Origin: Acidithiobacillus sp. HP-2
GTDB lineage: Bacteria; Pseudomonadota; Gammaproteobacteria; Acidithiobacillales; Acidithiobacillaceae
Length of the DNA stretch: 50,040 nucleotides
Direction of reading: 5' to 3'
Assembly (NCBI RefSeq): GCF_015100155.1
Contig: NZ_JACKZA010000019.1
Span: forward strand, 1 to 50,040
Part shown: positions 1 to 8,093 of the stretch, one piece after another
Position numbering within the stretch: position 1 is the first letter of the stretch
Layout of the letters: each line of letters begins with the position of its first letter
Translations under genes and position numbers: made by a program
Notes under the pieces: model-generated
What the model saw: the letters and a program-made list of their open reading frames with translations, nothing else
Databases searched by the model: none
Told to the model about the DNA's origin: nothing

Positions 1-309
<309 letters not shown>

Positions 310-402
310 AATCCAACAATTTGTTCAACTTCTGCCATATCCAGTACGATAAATCGCACCCAAATACAGCATGGGCCTAAACCCCACACATCTCCACTCG
401 GC

Positions 403-414
403 TTTTAAAGAACA
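403..414 (-). promoter_or_regulatory. boxA-like antitermination element in the rrn leader
   Basis: On the minus strand this reads TGTTCTTTAAAA, close to the E. coli rrn boxA (TGCTCTTTAACA). It lies in the leader about 95 nt before the mature 16S start. BoxA recruits Nus factors for rRNA antitermination. The position fits; function is inferred from similarity. Confidence 0.6.
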
Positions 415-460
415 TCCGGACCGGAGTCCGGTGCGGCTCAACGCCGCGTCGTGAGGGCGC

Positions 461-488
461 ATTATACGCAGGGTTCGAGGGGTGTCAA
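461..488 (-). promoter_or_regulatory. rrn promoter with consensus -35 and -10 hexamers
   Basis: The minus strand reads TTGACA (483-488), a 16-bp spacer and TATAAT (461-466), both perfect sigma-70 hexamers. The next bases, GCGCCC, form a GC-rich discriminator of the kind linked to stringent control. Upstream of the -35 (489-510) the sequence is A/T rich, like an UP element. It sits about 150 bp before the 16S start and 60 bp after the tyrS stop, so it is the likely main promoter of the rRNA operon. Confidence 0.88.
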
Positions 489-550
489 CACAATTTTTTA
501 ATATCTTTCCTGTATTCCGGGCTCGACCATCAGGAAGTCTTTATATTCTG

Positions 551-1783
551 TTAGTTAGCGTTTTTCTCCGCGCAGAGCGCCACCCTGGCAAAGTGGCGTT
601 TACCGAGTTGCAGAAGATACTCCTCCCCAATATTCAGCGTTATCGCCGGATCGCCTGCGCGTTCGCCGTTCACCCGCACAGCATTTTCGCGGATTTTACG
701 CATGGCTTCGCTGTTGCTGCTCGCCAAACCAGCCTGTACCAGCACCTGCGCCAGGCGTGGAGAGCTATCGAAGGCATAACTCTGCAAGAGTAGATCCTGC
801 GGCGTTTCATGGCGCTGAAAGCGGGCCAGAAAAGTCTTACGCGCCTCTTCTGCCTCTTCTTTGTTATGGAAACGGGTCACCAGTTCTTCGGCAAGATCCA
901 GTTTTATATCCCGAGGATTCAGCAATCCTGCTTCTGCTCCTCGCCGTAATCGTTCCTGCTCCTGAACAGAGACCCGGGAGAGCAGCGTGTAATAGCGCCA
1001 CATCAAAACATCTGAAATGGACATGATCTTGCCAAACATTTCTACAGCAGGATCTTCTACAGCAATAAAATTACCCAGGGATTTGGACATTTTCTGAACC
1101 CCATCGAGGCCCTCCAGAATCGGCATGGTCAGCACCATTTGCGCTTTTTGACTGTATTCTCGCTGGAGTTCCCGACCTACCAGCAGATTAAAACGCTGAT
1201 CAGTCCCGCCCATTTCCAGGTCCGCCTTGATGGCCACCGAGTCATATCCTTGTAGCAGGGGATAGAGAAATTCGTGGATGGCAATGGGTTGATTCGCTGC
1301 ATAGCGCTTGCTGAAATCATCGCGCTCCAGCATCCGGGCCACCGTATAACGTGCAGCAAGCTGGATCAGTGCTTCTGGAGCCAACGCGCCCAACCACTTG
1401 GAGTTAAAATGTATTTCAGTGTGCTCAGGATCAAGAATTTTGAAGACCTGGCGCTGGTAGGTTTCGGCATTGGCGGTCACCTCCTCACGACTGAGTGGCT
1501 TGCGGGTGACATTTTTGCCCGTCGGGTCACCGATCATCGCTGTAAAATCACCTACGATGAATAATAATTTGTGCCCCATATCCTGAAACTGTCGTGCCTT
1601 ATGGAGTAATACCGTATGGCCGAGGTGAAGATCAGGAGCGGTCGGATCCATACCGAGCTTGATTCGCAATGGTTCGGATTTTTCTGCCGCGAGCTCCAGA
1701 CGTTTGGATATTTCTCCTTCCGGAAGAATATCCACTGTGCCTAGCGCAAGTTGTGCTTCTGCCTGTTCTGTATTCATAGTCAT
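551..1783 (-). CDS. tyrS: Tyrosyl-tRNA synthetase (TyrZ type)
   Basis: A 410-residue class I aminoacyl-tRNA synthetase that charges tRNA-Tyr in the cytoplasm. The HIGH-type signature HLGH is at residues 53-56 and KMSKS at 231-235; an S4 RNA-binding domain fills the last 60 residues. The [10 protein letters not shown] context marks the second bacterial TyrRS class, called TyrZ in A. ferrooxidans, where I recall the gene lying just upstream of an rrn operon as it does here. The start is uncertain: the protein begins MTMNT and no strong ribosome site separates M1 from M3. The stop lies about 60 bp from the rrn -35, and I saw no clear intrinsic terminator between them, so readthrough into the rRNA operon is possible. 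Confidence 0.95.
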   Translation of the reverse strand: MTMNTEQAEAQLALGTVDILPEGEISKRLELAAEKSEPLRIKLGMDPTAPDLHLGHTVLLHKARQFQDMGHKLLFIVGDFTAMIGDPTGKNVTRKPLSREEVTANAETYQRQVFKILDPEHTEIHFNSKWLGALAPEALIQLAARYTVARMLERDDFSKRYAANQPIAIHEFLYPLLQGYDSVAIKADLEMGGTDQRFNLLVGRELQREYSQKAQMVLTMPILEGLDGVQKMSKSLGNFIAVEDPAVEMFGKIMSISDVLMWRYYTLLSRVSVQEQERLRRGAEAGLLNPRDIKLDLAEELVTRFHNKEEAEEARKTFLARFQRHETPQDLLLQSYAFDSSPRLAQVLVQAGLASSNSEAMRKIRENAVRVNGERAGDPAITLNIGEEYLLQLGKRHFARVALCAEKNAN

Positions 1784-1957
1784 AAATAATCCGCAATTGA
1801 TCGGGTAGGCCGCATCTTAGCATTTACGCAAGCCGCGCTGAATGGAGGCGTAATCATTCATGTAACGTACCGGCCAATCTGACTATTGTTGGCCGCTAAC
1901 TTACGGACATGTAATATTATTTATGCTGTATAACCTACCAAAGAAAAGGGACGAACG

Positions 1958-2154
1958 ATGCTTAAAAAACTGTGATGTCATTGCTTTGCCTGTCCCTTGC
2001 TGTCCACGCCTTGTCATTCGCCGAAACGGCGACACATACTGTCAAATTCCTCACGCCCCACTAGGAACGCATGAAGACCTGTAATGCCGATGCCAAAGGC
2101 AAAAAAGGCGCGGAGCGTAAAACCTTGATGAAGTCCTGCCTCATCAACAAGTAA
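1958..2154 (+). pseudogene. psiF-like small exported protein, broken
   Basis: Conceptual translation gives a PsiF-type repeat: after the break it reads ERMKTCNADAKGKKGAERKT and ends MKSCLINK at 2154. An AAGGGA ribosome site precedes ATG 1958 (MLKKL), but that frame ends after five codons. The secretion-signal-like part (MSLLCLSLAVHA) begins at 1975 in another frame. That frame then meets TAG at 2062-2064, where the family usually has glutamine. A frameshift plus a nonsense codon make a functional product unlikely. PsiF proteins are small periplasmic proteins of unknown function, phosphate-starvation induced in E. coli. Confidence 0.65.
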
Positions 2155-2268
2155 TTTCCGGCGATCCAGCAGTCATCTCCCGGTTTTGGGATGGCTGCAA
2201 CCATTCCCCCATTACCCTGCAAGGGGTAAACTCAGTAACCATTAAACTTGTCGGGAGATACTCTCAAT

Positions 2269-2388
2269 ATGCTTAGTCTCTGGGGAGAAATTGTGATCAT
2301 GGTCGGAACCCCCCTGCTTCTGATCATTGTTGCGGTGGGCGTCAATCGCCTGGCCAAAAAGCACCAGCAGGATGAAGACCGCTCATGA
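2269..2388 (+). CDS. 39-residue single-pass membrane peptide preceding panD
   Basis: An ATG preceded by GGGAGA opens a 39-codon frame starting [20 protein letters not shown] and ending in a basic/acidic tail ([11 protein letters not shown]). Residues 7-25 would form one membrane helix. The stop overlaps the panD start as ATGA (2385-2388), a classic translational coupling arrangement, which supports real translation. I do not recognise the family. Its link to pantothenate synthesis is positional only. Confidence 0.55.
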   Translation: MLSLWGEIVIMVGTPLLLIIVAVGVNRLAKKHQQDEDRS

Positions 2389-2756
2389 TTTTGCTCACGT
2401 TACTCAAGGGCAAGCTGCATCGGGTTCGGGTTACCGCTGTGGAACTGGAGTATGAAGGCTCCTGCGCCATTGACGCGCACCTGCTGAAAAGCGCGGGCAT
2501 TTATCCTTACGAGCAGGTGCACATATATAACGTCAATAACGGCGACCGGTTCAGTACTTATGCCATTTCTGCAGCGCCCGGTTCGGGGATCATCTCTGTA
2601 AATGGTGCAGCCGCACGCCGCGTCGCCTTGGGCGACACTTTGATTATTGCCGCCTATGCGCAAATCGCTGAAGAAAAGGCTGCGGAATTTCAGCCTCGAC
2701 TCGTGTATGTGGACTCGCACAATCAGATTACCCGTACCCATCATGAAATCCAATAA
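2385..2756 (+). CDS. panD: Aspartate 1-decarboxylase (pyruvoyl-dependent)
   Basis: A 123-residue protein close to E. coli PanD (126 residues). It makes beta-alanine from L-aspartate for pantothenate and coenzyme A synthesis. The proenzyme cleaves itself at Gly-Ser to form the pyruvoyl group; that site is visible as YEGSCAID with G25-S26. Other family blocks are present: GKLHRVRVT at the N-terminus, [13 protein letters not shown] and [12 protein letters not shown]. The start overlaps the stop of the preceding small membrane peptide by ATGA. No other pantothenate genes are adjacent; the next gene is an MFS transporter on the same strand 28 bp on. Confidence 0.95.
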   Translation: MILLTLLKGKLHRVRVTAVELEYEGSCAIDAHLLKSAGIYPYEQVHIYNVNNGDRFSTYAISAAPGSGIISVNGAAARRVALGDTLIIAAYAQIAEEKAAEFQPRLVYVDSHNQITRTHHEIQ

Positions 2757-2783
2757 GCTGCTCCACTGAACCTGTCCTTCTCA

Positions 2784-4022
2784 TTGCTTTCAGACATTCC
2801 TCGCAATGCCCGCCTGCTCATGGCTGCACGAGTCGCCCGGAGTGTCGGCCAAGGTGCACTGGTCGTAGATTTTGCCCTCTATCTCCATGCCTTGCATTGG
2901 TCAGCCATCCATATCGGCGGCTTATATTCGGTTAGTTTGCTGGTAGGCGCGCTGGCAACCCTGATTGTTGGGCCACTCAGCGATCGTTTTGGCGCCAAAC
3001 GCTTTTTGTTGGGCTATGAGGGCATCCAGATTGGTGCCGCAATCATCGCCTTGAGTACGGCCCAGCCAGTCTGGCTCAGCTTGGCGGCCATTCTCGGTGC
3101 CTTTGGAAGGGGCGCTAATGGTGGTGCCGGCCCCTTCGCCCCCGCCGAACAATCCTGGATGTCCCGGAGCGTTTCCCATAAGCAATGGGGGCAGATTTTC
3201 CACCTGAATACCAGTGTCGGACTGGCAGGCATGGCCGTTGGCGCATTGCTGGCGACGCTGCCCGGACTACTGAATGGGGTGCTGCCAGGACCGGAAGCAT
3301 ATCGGTCTTTATTTATAGTCGTGTTACTGGGTTCATTGTTTTGCCTGTTTTTTTTGCTCCGCACTGGAGAGTCCTCCCTATCGGCTGAAGGTCTTGATCA
3401 GGATACCGCTCCTGCCACAAAACTGAAAAACCCTGAGATCATTGCGGGCAAGCCTTCGTCTGTAGGACGAGTTCTGCTGAGATTTGGCGCCATCAATGCT
3501 TTGAACGGATTAGGGATTGGCATGGTCGGTCCACTGATGGCCTACTGGTTTCATCTACGCTTTGGCGTAGGTCCTGCCGCTATTGGTGCGGCCATGGCTT
3601 TGGCCTTTTTCAGTGCGGCGCTCATGTCGCTTCTGGGATTACGCCTGACCAGACGTTTTGGCATGGTTGGTACGGTGACCCGCATGCGCCTGCTGGGTTT
3701 GATTATGATGTTGGCTTTACCTTTTGCGCCCGTATTCTGGCTGGCCATGCTGCTCTACATTTTTCGTGCGGCGCTGAACCAGGGCAGTATCGGATCACGG
3801 CAGGCATTGTTTCTGGGATTGGTTGGAAAAGACAAACGCGGTCTGGCAGCCACTGTAAACAGTTTATCCCTGCAAGCACCCAGAGCCATCGGACCCAGCA
3901 TTGCCGGACTGTTCTTTGAAGCCGAAATGCTGGTGACCCCGTTTTTATTGGCCGTCGCCTTGCAGGGAATGTATCTGGTCCTGTTTCGCTGGTTTTTTAG
4001 TCATCCAAAACAGGAATATTAA
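2784..4022 (+). CDS. Major facilitator superfamily transporter
   Basis: A 412-residue, strongly hydrophobic protein with about twelve predicted membrane helices in two halves joined by a polar loop near residues 195-230. The MFS motif A-like loop GPLSDRFGAKR follows the second helix. The inferred start is TTG, since no ATG lies in frame nearby; a slightly different start is possible. The substrate cannot be read from the sequence. It follows panD by 28 bp and may share its transcript. It ends 20 bp before the convergent LemA cassette. Confidence 0.85.
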   Translation: MLSDIPRNARLLMAARVARSVGQGALVVDFALYLHALHWSAIHIGGLYSVSLLVGALATLIVGPLSDRFGAKRFLLGYEGIQIGAAIIALSTAQPVWLSLAAILGAFGRGANGGAGPFAPAEQSWMSRSVSHKQWGQIFHLNTSVGLAGMAVGALLATLPGLLNGVLPGPEAYRSLFIVVLLGSLFCLFFLLRTGESSLSAEGLDQDTAPATKLKNPEIIAGKPSSVGRVLLRFGAINALNGLGIGMVGPLMAYWFHLRFGVGPAAIGAAMALAFFSAALMSLLGLRLTRRFGMVGTVTRMRLLGLIMMLALPFAPVFWLAMLLYIFRAALNQGSIGSRQALFLGLVGKDKRGLAATVNSLSLQAPRAIGPSIAGLFFEAEMLVTPFLLAVALQGMYLVLFRWFFSHPKQEY

Positions 4023-4024
4023 TA

Positions 4025-4050
4025 TTCATTAACAATCAAAAATTAATGAA
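4025..4050. terminator. A/T-rich inverted repeat between convergent genes
   Basis: TTCATTAA (4025-4032) and TTAATGAA (4043-4050) are perfect 8-nt arms around a 10-nt A-rich loop. The repeat sits exactly between the MFS stop and the stop of the convergent membrane-protein gene, where a bidirectional terminator is expected. The stem has almost no G/C, so termination strength is doubtful. Confidence 0.35.
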
Positions 4051-4519
4051 CCTTATACCATGATCCTACAGATCTTTTATTCAATAGAAACACAGTAACT
4101 CCTAGCGAGCAGAGCCATAAAACAAACTGCACAACCAAAAACCACCGAAATGATTCAAAAATGATCAGACTGGAAACGAGAACCATCAGAGATAAGGCCA
4201 TTCCCAAAACCGGTGCAAGATAAAACACCCCAAAACTGCCGATAAAAAAAACTAAAACCAAAGCAACCATGGTCGACGGTTTTTTTTCCAAGCGCGTTAT
4301 ATTCTCAGAATCTGCCGATAATCCGATGCCCTTGTGAGAAAACTCTATATGATGACGTCTATCATCGACACGTGAAGATAAAAAAAACAGACCTAGCAAC
4401 ACAAATCCGATGGCAAGTATTATCGGCACTGCGATCAGACCAACTCGTTCTAATATCATGATCTCGATATGATCTATTCCATACTGCCACAACGCTGTCA
4501 AAAAATTTCGTATACTCAT
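4043..4519 (-). CDS. Membrane protein of unknown function, LemA cassette
   Basis: 158 residues, not recognised. Hydrophobic stretches near residues 24-48, 82-105 and 108-148 suggest four membrane helices, with a polar, charged loop at about 50-80 (SSRVDDRRHHIEFSHK). It is the last gene of the five-gene minus-strand cassette and starts 11 bp after the lemA stop, so it is very probably co-transcribed. The DNA is visibly richer in A/T than the flanking core genes. It could be a membrane partner of the LemA protein, but nothing in the sequence proves that. Confidence 0.65.
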   Translation of the reverse strand: MSIRNFLTALWQYGIDHIEIMILERVGLIAVPIILAIGFVLLGLFFLSSRVDDRRHHIEFSHKGIGLSADSENITRLEKKPSTMVALVLVFFIGSFGVFYLAPVLGMALSLMVLVSSLIIFESFRWFLVVQFVLWLCSLGVTVFLLNKRSVGSWYKVH

Positions 4520-4530
4520 AACGAGCGGTG

Positions 4531-5337
4531 TTAGTCTTTTGCCAAACCTGAATCGATAGGATTCTCGATGCTTATTTCTCGTACAGGCTCTTCAATATGG
4601 GAAGGCGAATCACCAGAAGACTTATGGCTAACACTTACATCTTCTTGGCTCTCAGTTTGAGACTCTGCCAACTTTGCCTTACCCTGTTCAATCATTTTAC
4701 CCGTAGAAGACGCTAATTTATTTGCACCAGATGCAACACCAGATGTGATTCTGGTAGTTGCTGTAGACATAACCTGGCGGAGCATTTCTCCATCATCTGT
4801 TTTGAAATTTTGCAGATTATGCAAATCGTCTGCATTTTCCACATCAAAATAAGGCGCTTCTGGAAATCCTAGTTTATTAGCCCAGAGAGCATGAGGAAAC
4901 TGGACACGAGTTGCATTGTATTTGCGCACGATGGCATTGTACTGTTCGCGCCGACTCTGAATAAGGTCTTCCACCCTGGTAATTTCACCCATAAGTGTTT
5001 GATAATTTTGATTTGCTTTCAAATCCGGGAATCCCATAGCTATCGCCTGAATTCTTCCCAATGTTGATGAACCCTGTTGATACAAGTTGGCAGAGTCGCC
5101 TATCGCCGTTTGATTGCCTGAAACGGTTATCTGAGTAAGTTTTTCATGGTCTGCATAGCCAGAGACGACTGAAATAAGCTGATTGATCAGATCGGCGCGC
5201 TTTTTCATGGAAGCCATAATGTTTGAGTGATACTCCTTCACCTGCTGCGCGAGATGCTGCAAGCCGTTATAGGACTTTATTGCTATGGCAATTAGTCCAC
5301 CAAAAACTAAAATAAAAAAGAAAAATATGCCTAACAT
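4531..5337 (-). CDS. LemA family protein
   Basis: 268 residues. The N-terminal helix (residues 2-20, MLGIFFFFILVFGGLIAIAI) anchors the protein. It is followed by the LemA helical core: YNGLQHL, KKRADLINQLISVVSGYADH, then IQSRREQYNAIVRKYNATRV and the closing block FPHALWANKLGFPEAPYF. LemA proteins are membrane-anchored helical-bundle proteins; their general role is unsettled. After the core a 90-residue tail rich in Ser, Glu and Lys has no known domain and makes the protein longer than the usual 185-200 residues. An AGGAAG site lies 9 nt before the ATG. Neighbours are an unknown membrane protein downstream and a lipoprotein upstream. Confidence 0.88.
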   Translation of the reverse strand: MLGIFFFFILVFGGLIAIAIKSYNGLQHLAQQVKEYHSNIMASMKKRADLINQLISVVSGYADHEKLTQITVSGNQTAIGDSANLYQQGSSTLGRIQAIAMGFPDLKANQNYQTLMGEITRVEDLIQSRREQYNAIVRKYNATRVQFPHALWANKLGFPEAPYFDVENADDLHNLQNFKTDDGEMLRQVMSTATTRITSGVASGANKLASSTGKMIEQGKAKLAESQTESQEDVSVSHKSSGDSPSHIEEPVREISIENPIDSGLAKD

Positions 5338-5394
5338 TTTTATGGCTTCCTTTATCCACCACAGATTATCAATTTTATTAGAATCGGCGTGTTA

Positions 5395-6063
5395 TTAGTT
5401 GCTGGGCACATCCTGCAAAGCAGGGACTTGTGCAGAGGGTGCAACTGCCGCCGGACTATTACTCAAGCCAGATAGCCCATTATTTACCTGGCTGGATTCA
5501 AAATTCACACCCGCACCTATGGAACCAGAAGTTACTGTTCCGGAAAGTAACTGGTTCACTCTATCTTTCGCATCTTTAATAGCAATTTTTGTTGGATCTT
5601 GTTTTCTCATGCACCCACTCAAGTCATCAATACACTGCTTCGAGTAGGTCTCCAGCAGTTGGAAATAGGTCACTGCAGATTGCCGCGCCATAGCGAAGTG
5701 TTGTTGCTGATCCGGCTGGAGTCCACTTGCATAAAGTCCGGAAAATTGATTTGCATAGCCTGTGGCTTGAGATTTTAATTGACGCCAGCAAGCATCTGGA
5801 CTGCTATTATTTGCGTTGGATACTGCTAGACAATTAGCAAAATTCGCTTGCATACTGTGCTTCGCATTCGCCCAAAGTCCTACAAATTGACGTGTTACGT
5901 TGATACCCTGCTGTTTTTGCTGGGCATATCCCTGCGCAGAAGCCAGCGGGATAGGTAGCGGTGGTGCGACTGTTCCCTGATTCGTAGCACAGCCAGCCAA
6001 CAAGGTTGCTGCAACACCCATCCCTACAAGACTCTTAGTCTGGAACTTCATATAACGGCTCAT
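5395..6063 (-). CDS. Predicted lipoprotein of the LemA cassette
   Basis: 222 residues with a type II signal peptide: MSRYMKFQTKSLVGMGVAAT, then LLAGC with the lipobox cysteine at residue 25. The mature part is Gln-, Ala- and Ser-rich and mostly helical, with cysteines that could pair (for instance NCLAVSNANNSSPDACW and CIDDLSGC). The start is clear: AAGGAG stands 7 nt before the ATG. A second in-frame ATG (residue 5) lacks such a site. No family was recognised. The 57-bp gap to lemA and the shared strand suggest one operon, so a periplasm-facing role beside LemA is an inference. Confidence 0.75.
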   Translation of the reverse strand: MSRYMKFQTKSLVGMGVAATLLAGCATNQGTVAPPLPIPLASAQGYAQQKQQGINVTRQFVGLWANAKHSMQANFANCLAVSNANNSSPDACWRQLKSQATGYANQFSGLYASGLQPDQQQHFAMARQSAVTYFQLLETYSKQCIDDLSGCMRKQDPTKIAIKDAKDRVNQLLSGTVTSGSIGAGVNFESSQVNNGLSGLSNSPAAVAPSAQVPALQDVPSN

Positions 6064-6087
6064 ATTTTTTCTCCTTTAGTTGATCGT

Positions 6088-6870
6088 TTAACCCAATGGG
6101 GACATTAGTTGATTTAAATGCTGTTGTTCGTACTGCGCATTATTTTCTCCATGATGCTTGACTGGCGCTGGAAAGGTTTCTGGCACTACGTTTGGTTTAA
6201 TGATCTTATTAGCCGGTGGCGCGGCCTGTACCGGAGCGGCCTTTACCGGAGCAACCTGAGCAGGAGGCGTCGATGTAGGCAATGAAGGCGTGAGGATCTC
6301 TTCATGTACATTCGGCGACAGCTTGGGTATTGCATTATTTGGCTTCGCTATCGGCACGACTGGGACCTTTGGTGGTGGTGAGGTTACTGTCCTCGTTGTT
6401 GAATTTTCAGGCACCTGATTAGTCGAAGAACTGGTAACGGCCTGCTTGACCTTTGTCGTACGCGAGCTATGCGTAAGCATCGGTACAATGTATTGTTCAG
6501 CAGCTATTACTGCGGCTATTGCCAGCGCAAAACCGATGATCAACGGGAGTCTTCTTGATTTCCGAGGTGGGTCCACAGGAATCTTATCTTTTGATCTGTC
6601 GTCAGTAGGTTCTTTCCCATTTGGGCCAACGGATGGACCAATCGGATCTTTATGACCGTTATCATCCTCTCCCGAAGGACTGTTCCCCAGCTCCTCATTC
6701 TCCTTCGGGGGTTTGTCTTCGCCTGAGTCACCTCTCCTCCGTAGAGAATCGTCATCACTAACAATGGGTGCTGGTGACACTTTTTTCCCTGTACGCGGAT
6801 CAAATTTAGCGCCACGCTGGCGTAGCCATTCCTCTGAATACGGCGGCGGAGAAATATCTGCGTCCGACAT
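6088..6870 (-). CDS. Single-pass membrane protein with proline-rich periplasmic part
   Basis: 260 residues. The N-terminal 105 are acidic, proline-rich and low in complexity. One membrane helix follows a basic patch (PRKSRR) at about residues 108-130. The outer part is rich in Pro, Val and Thr (for instance PPKVPVVPIAKPN and repeats of APVQAAP-like units). This layout recalls TonB-like or cell-wall-spanning proteins, but there is no TonB C-terminal domain. A good GAGGAAG site precedes the ATG. It starts 24 bp after the Trp/Pro-rich gene and is followed 24 bp later by the lipoprotein. Function unknown. Confidence 0.65.
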   Translation of the reverse strand: MSDADISPPPYSEEWLRQRGAKFDPRTGKKVSPAPIVSDDDSLRRRGDSGEDKPPKENEELGNSPSGEDDNGHKDPIGPSVGPNGKEPTDDRSKDKIPVDPPRKSRRLPLIIGFALAIAAVIAAEQYIVPMLTHSSRTTKVKQAVTSSSTNQVPENSTTRTVTSPPPKVPVVPIAKPNNAIPKLSPNVHEEILTPSLPTSTPPAQVAPVKAAPVQAAPPANKIIKPNVVPETFPAPVKHHGENNAQYEQQHLNQLMSPLG

Positions 6871-6894
6871 CTTATAGCTTCCTCATTCAGGCGA

Positions 6895-7437
6895 CTACAT
6901 GATCGCTGGAGGAGGAGGTGGTGTCGCAGCTACGGGTGCGACTGCCAGGGTAAACGGAATACTCTGTCCGCCAGCGATCCAGCAGGGGGTTGGGCTGTGC
7001 GGGTTCCCATACCAGCCAAGTTTTGCCGGAGCTGGCGGGACTCCCGGTGCAGACTGCCAGGCGGGTTGTTGCCAGCCACTGGCATCTGTCGACCAGATCA
7101 GTCCCGTACCCGGTGGTGGAGGAACCTGCGCAGCTTGTGTGATCTGTGGCACGGGTATGGGTTGACCACCCGCCGGCAACCAGAATGCCTGACCACCATG
7201 CCAGCCCAGATTGACCAAGGTTCCACCCAATAGCGGACTTAACCAGCCATTGCCATCTGCCTGAAAGCATACGCCTCCGGGAGGTGGCGGAGGTGGAGGC
7301 GGCGTGCCAACCGGTTGCCCTTCCACAACCCCTGCCTGTCCACCCCAAGAGGAACCTTCCGTACCCTGAACAGGTGACCGGAAATAATCAACATGCTGTT
7401 CCAGCCAGTCCGGCTCGAATACTTCAGGCTTAAGCAC
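6895..7437 (-). CDS. Trp/Pro-rich two-repeat protein, first gene of the LemA cassette
   Basis: 180 residues from a GTG codon, with no signal peptide. After a polyproline run (eight Pro, about residues 45-52) come two related units of about 60 residues. Each has a DGNGW/DASGW element, then LGWHG or LGWYG, then W-x-x-GGQ-x-IP (FWLPAGGQPIPV and CWIAGGQSIPF). I do not recognise the family; the spaced Trp-Gly motifs resemble small ligand-binding modules in general. The reading frame is also open upstream of the GTG, because this DNA abuts the broken end of ccsA, so the true N-terminus is uncertain and may be chimeric. Confidence 0.55.
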   Translation of the reverse strand: MLKPEVFEPDWLEQHVDYFRSPVQGTEGSSWGGQAGVVEGQPVGTPPPPPPPPGGVCFQADGNGWLSPLLGGTLVNLGWHGGQAFWLPAGGQPIPVPQITQAAQVPPPPGTGLIWSTDASGWQQPAWQSAPGVPPAPAKLGWYGNPHSPTPCWIAGGQSIPFTLAVAPVAATPPPPPAIM

Positions 7438-7460
7438 ACATTTGTCTCTCTGAACCCGAA

Positions 7461-8093
7461 CATTACAAAGGCGCCCAGGGCACGCGCTTCATTCCGCTTT
7501 TCATAATACAGGTAAAACAAGGGCGTAGAAGCACAAAAGAGGACCAGAACCTCCCAAAGGTTGCTTACCGGAATATGCCCCCAATCCGGATGGCCCAGGT
7601 AGGTTTCCCGCCACCGTACCCCAAGGCCAATGAATCCCATGATGACGCCAGCCCAGGTCAGGGCTGTGGCCCACTGACCCACCCGTTCACGTCCGCTAAA
7701 AAGATAAAACAGATAACAGGCGGTGGCGGCGAGCAGCAGCGCGGACATCCACATAACCGCCGCGTAGCCCTGTAAAATGTCGCGCAGGAGTAGGTTATTT
7801 GCGGTGCTTTGGCCGATGCTGTAAAGCCACACGGCAAACAGGGCGGGCAACACAATACCCAAGGTCGCCAATTGCACGGGTCGCCAGGCGAGCCCAGCCA
7901 CCAGTAAGGCACCATACCAGGCAGCCAACACCACAAACTGCCAGTAACCAAAACTGCTACCGTAAAGACCCAAAATATTTCCGGCAGCAACGCTCAATCC
8001 AGCAAACCATGCCCAGTCTCTTAATTTCCACTGTGCCCACCGGCTTGGCTGCGGGCTTAATTCTGTCCAGCTTTCAACGCGTGTGTTGGTCAC
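7461..8093 (-). pseudogene. ccsA: Cytochrome c biogenesis protein CcsA/ResC, C-terminal half missing
   Basis: The N-terminal half matches System II CcsA/ResC: several membrane helices and the block HIPVSNLWEVLVLF. Homology stops at about position 7461, after GAFVM. The frame stays open to 7239 but there only reads the Trp/Pro-rich gene out of frame. Intact family members have roughly 300-390 residues and carry the haem-handling WWD motif in the part lost here, so the product should not work. No remnant of the missing half is seen at the far side of the LemA cassette. The start is probably GTG 8093, with AAGGAG 7 nt upstream, overlapping the resB end by 20 bp. Confidence 0.75.

Noticed and set aside
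7239-7460. C-terminal part of the long frame that begins as ccsA
   Set aside because: It reads the Trp/Pro-rich gene in another frame and shows no CcsA features.
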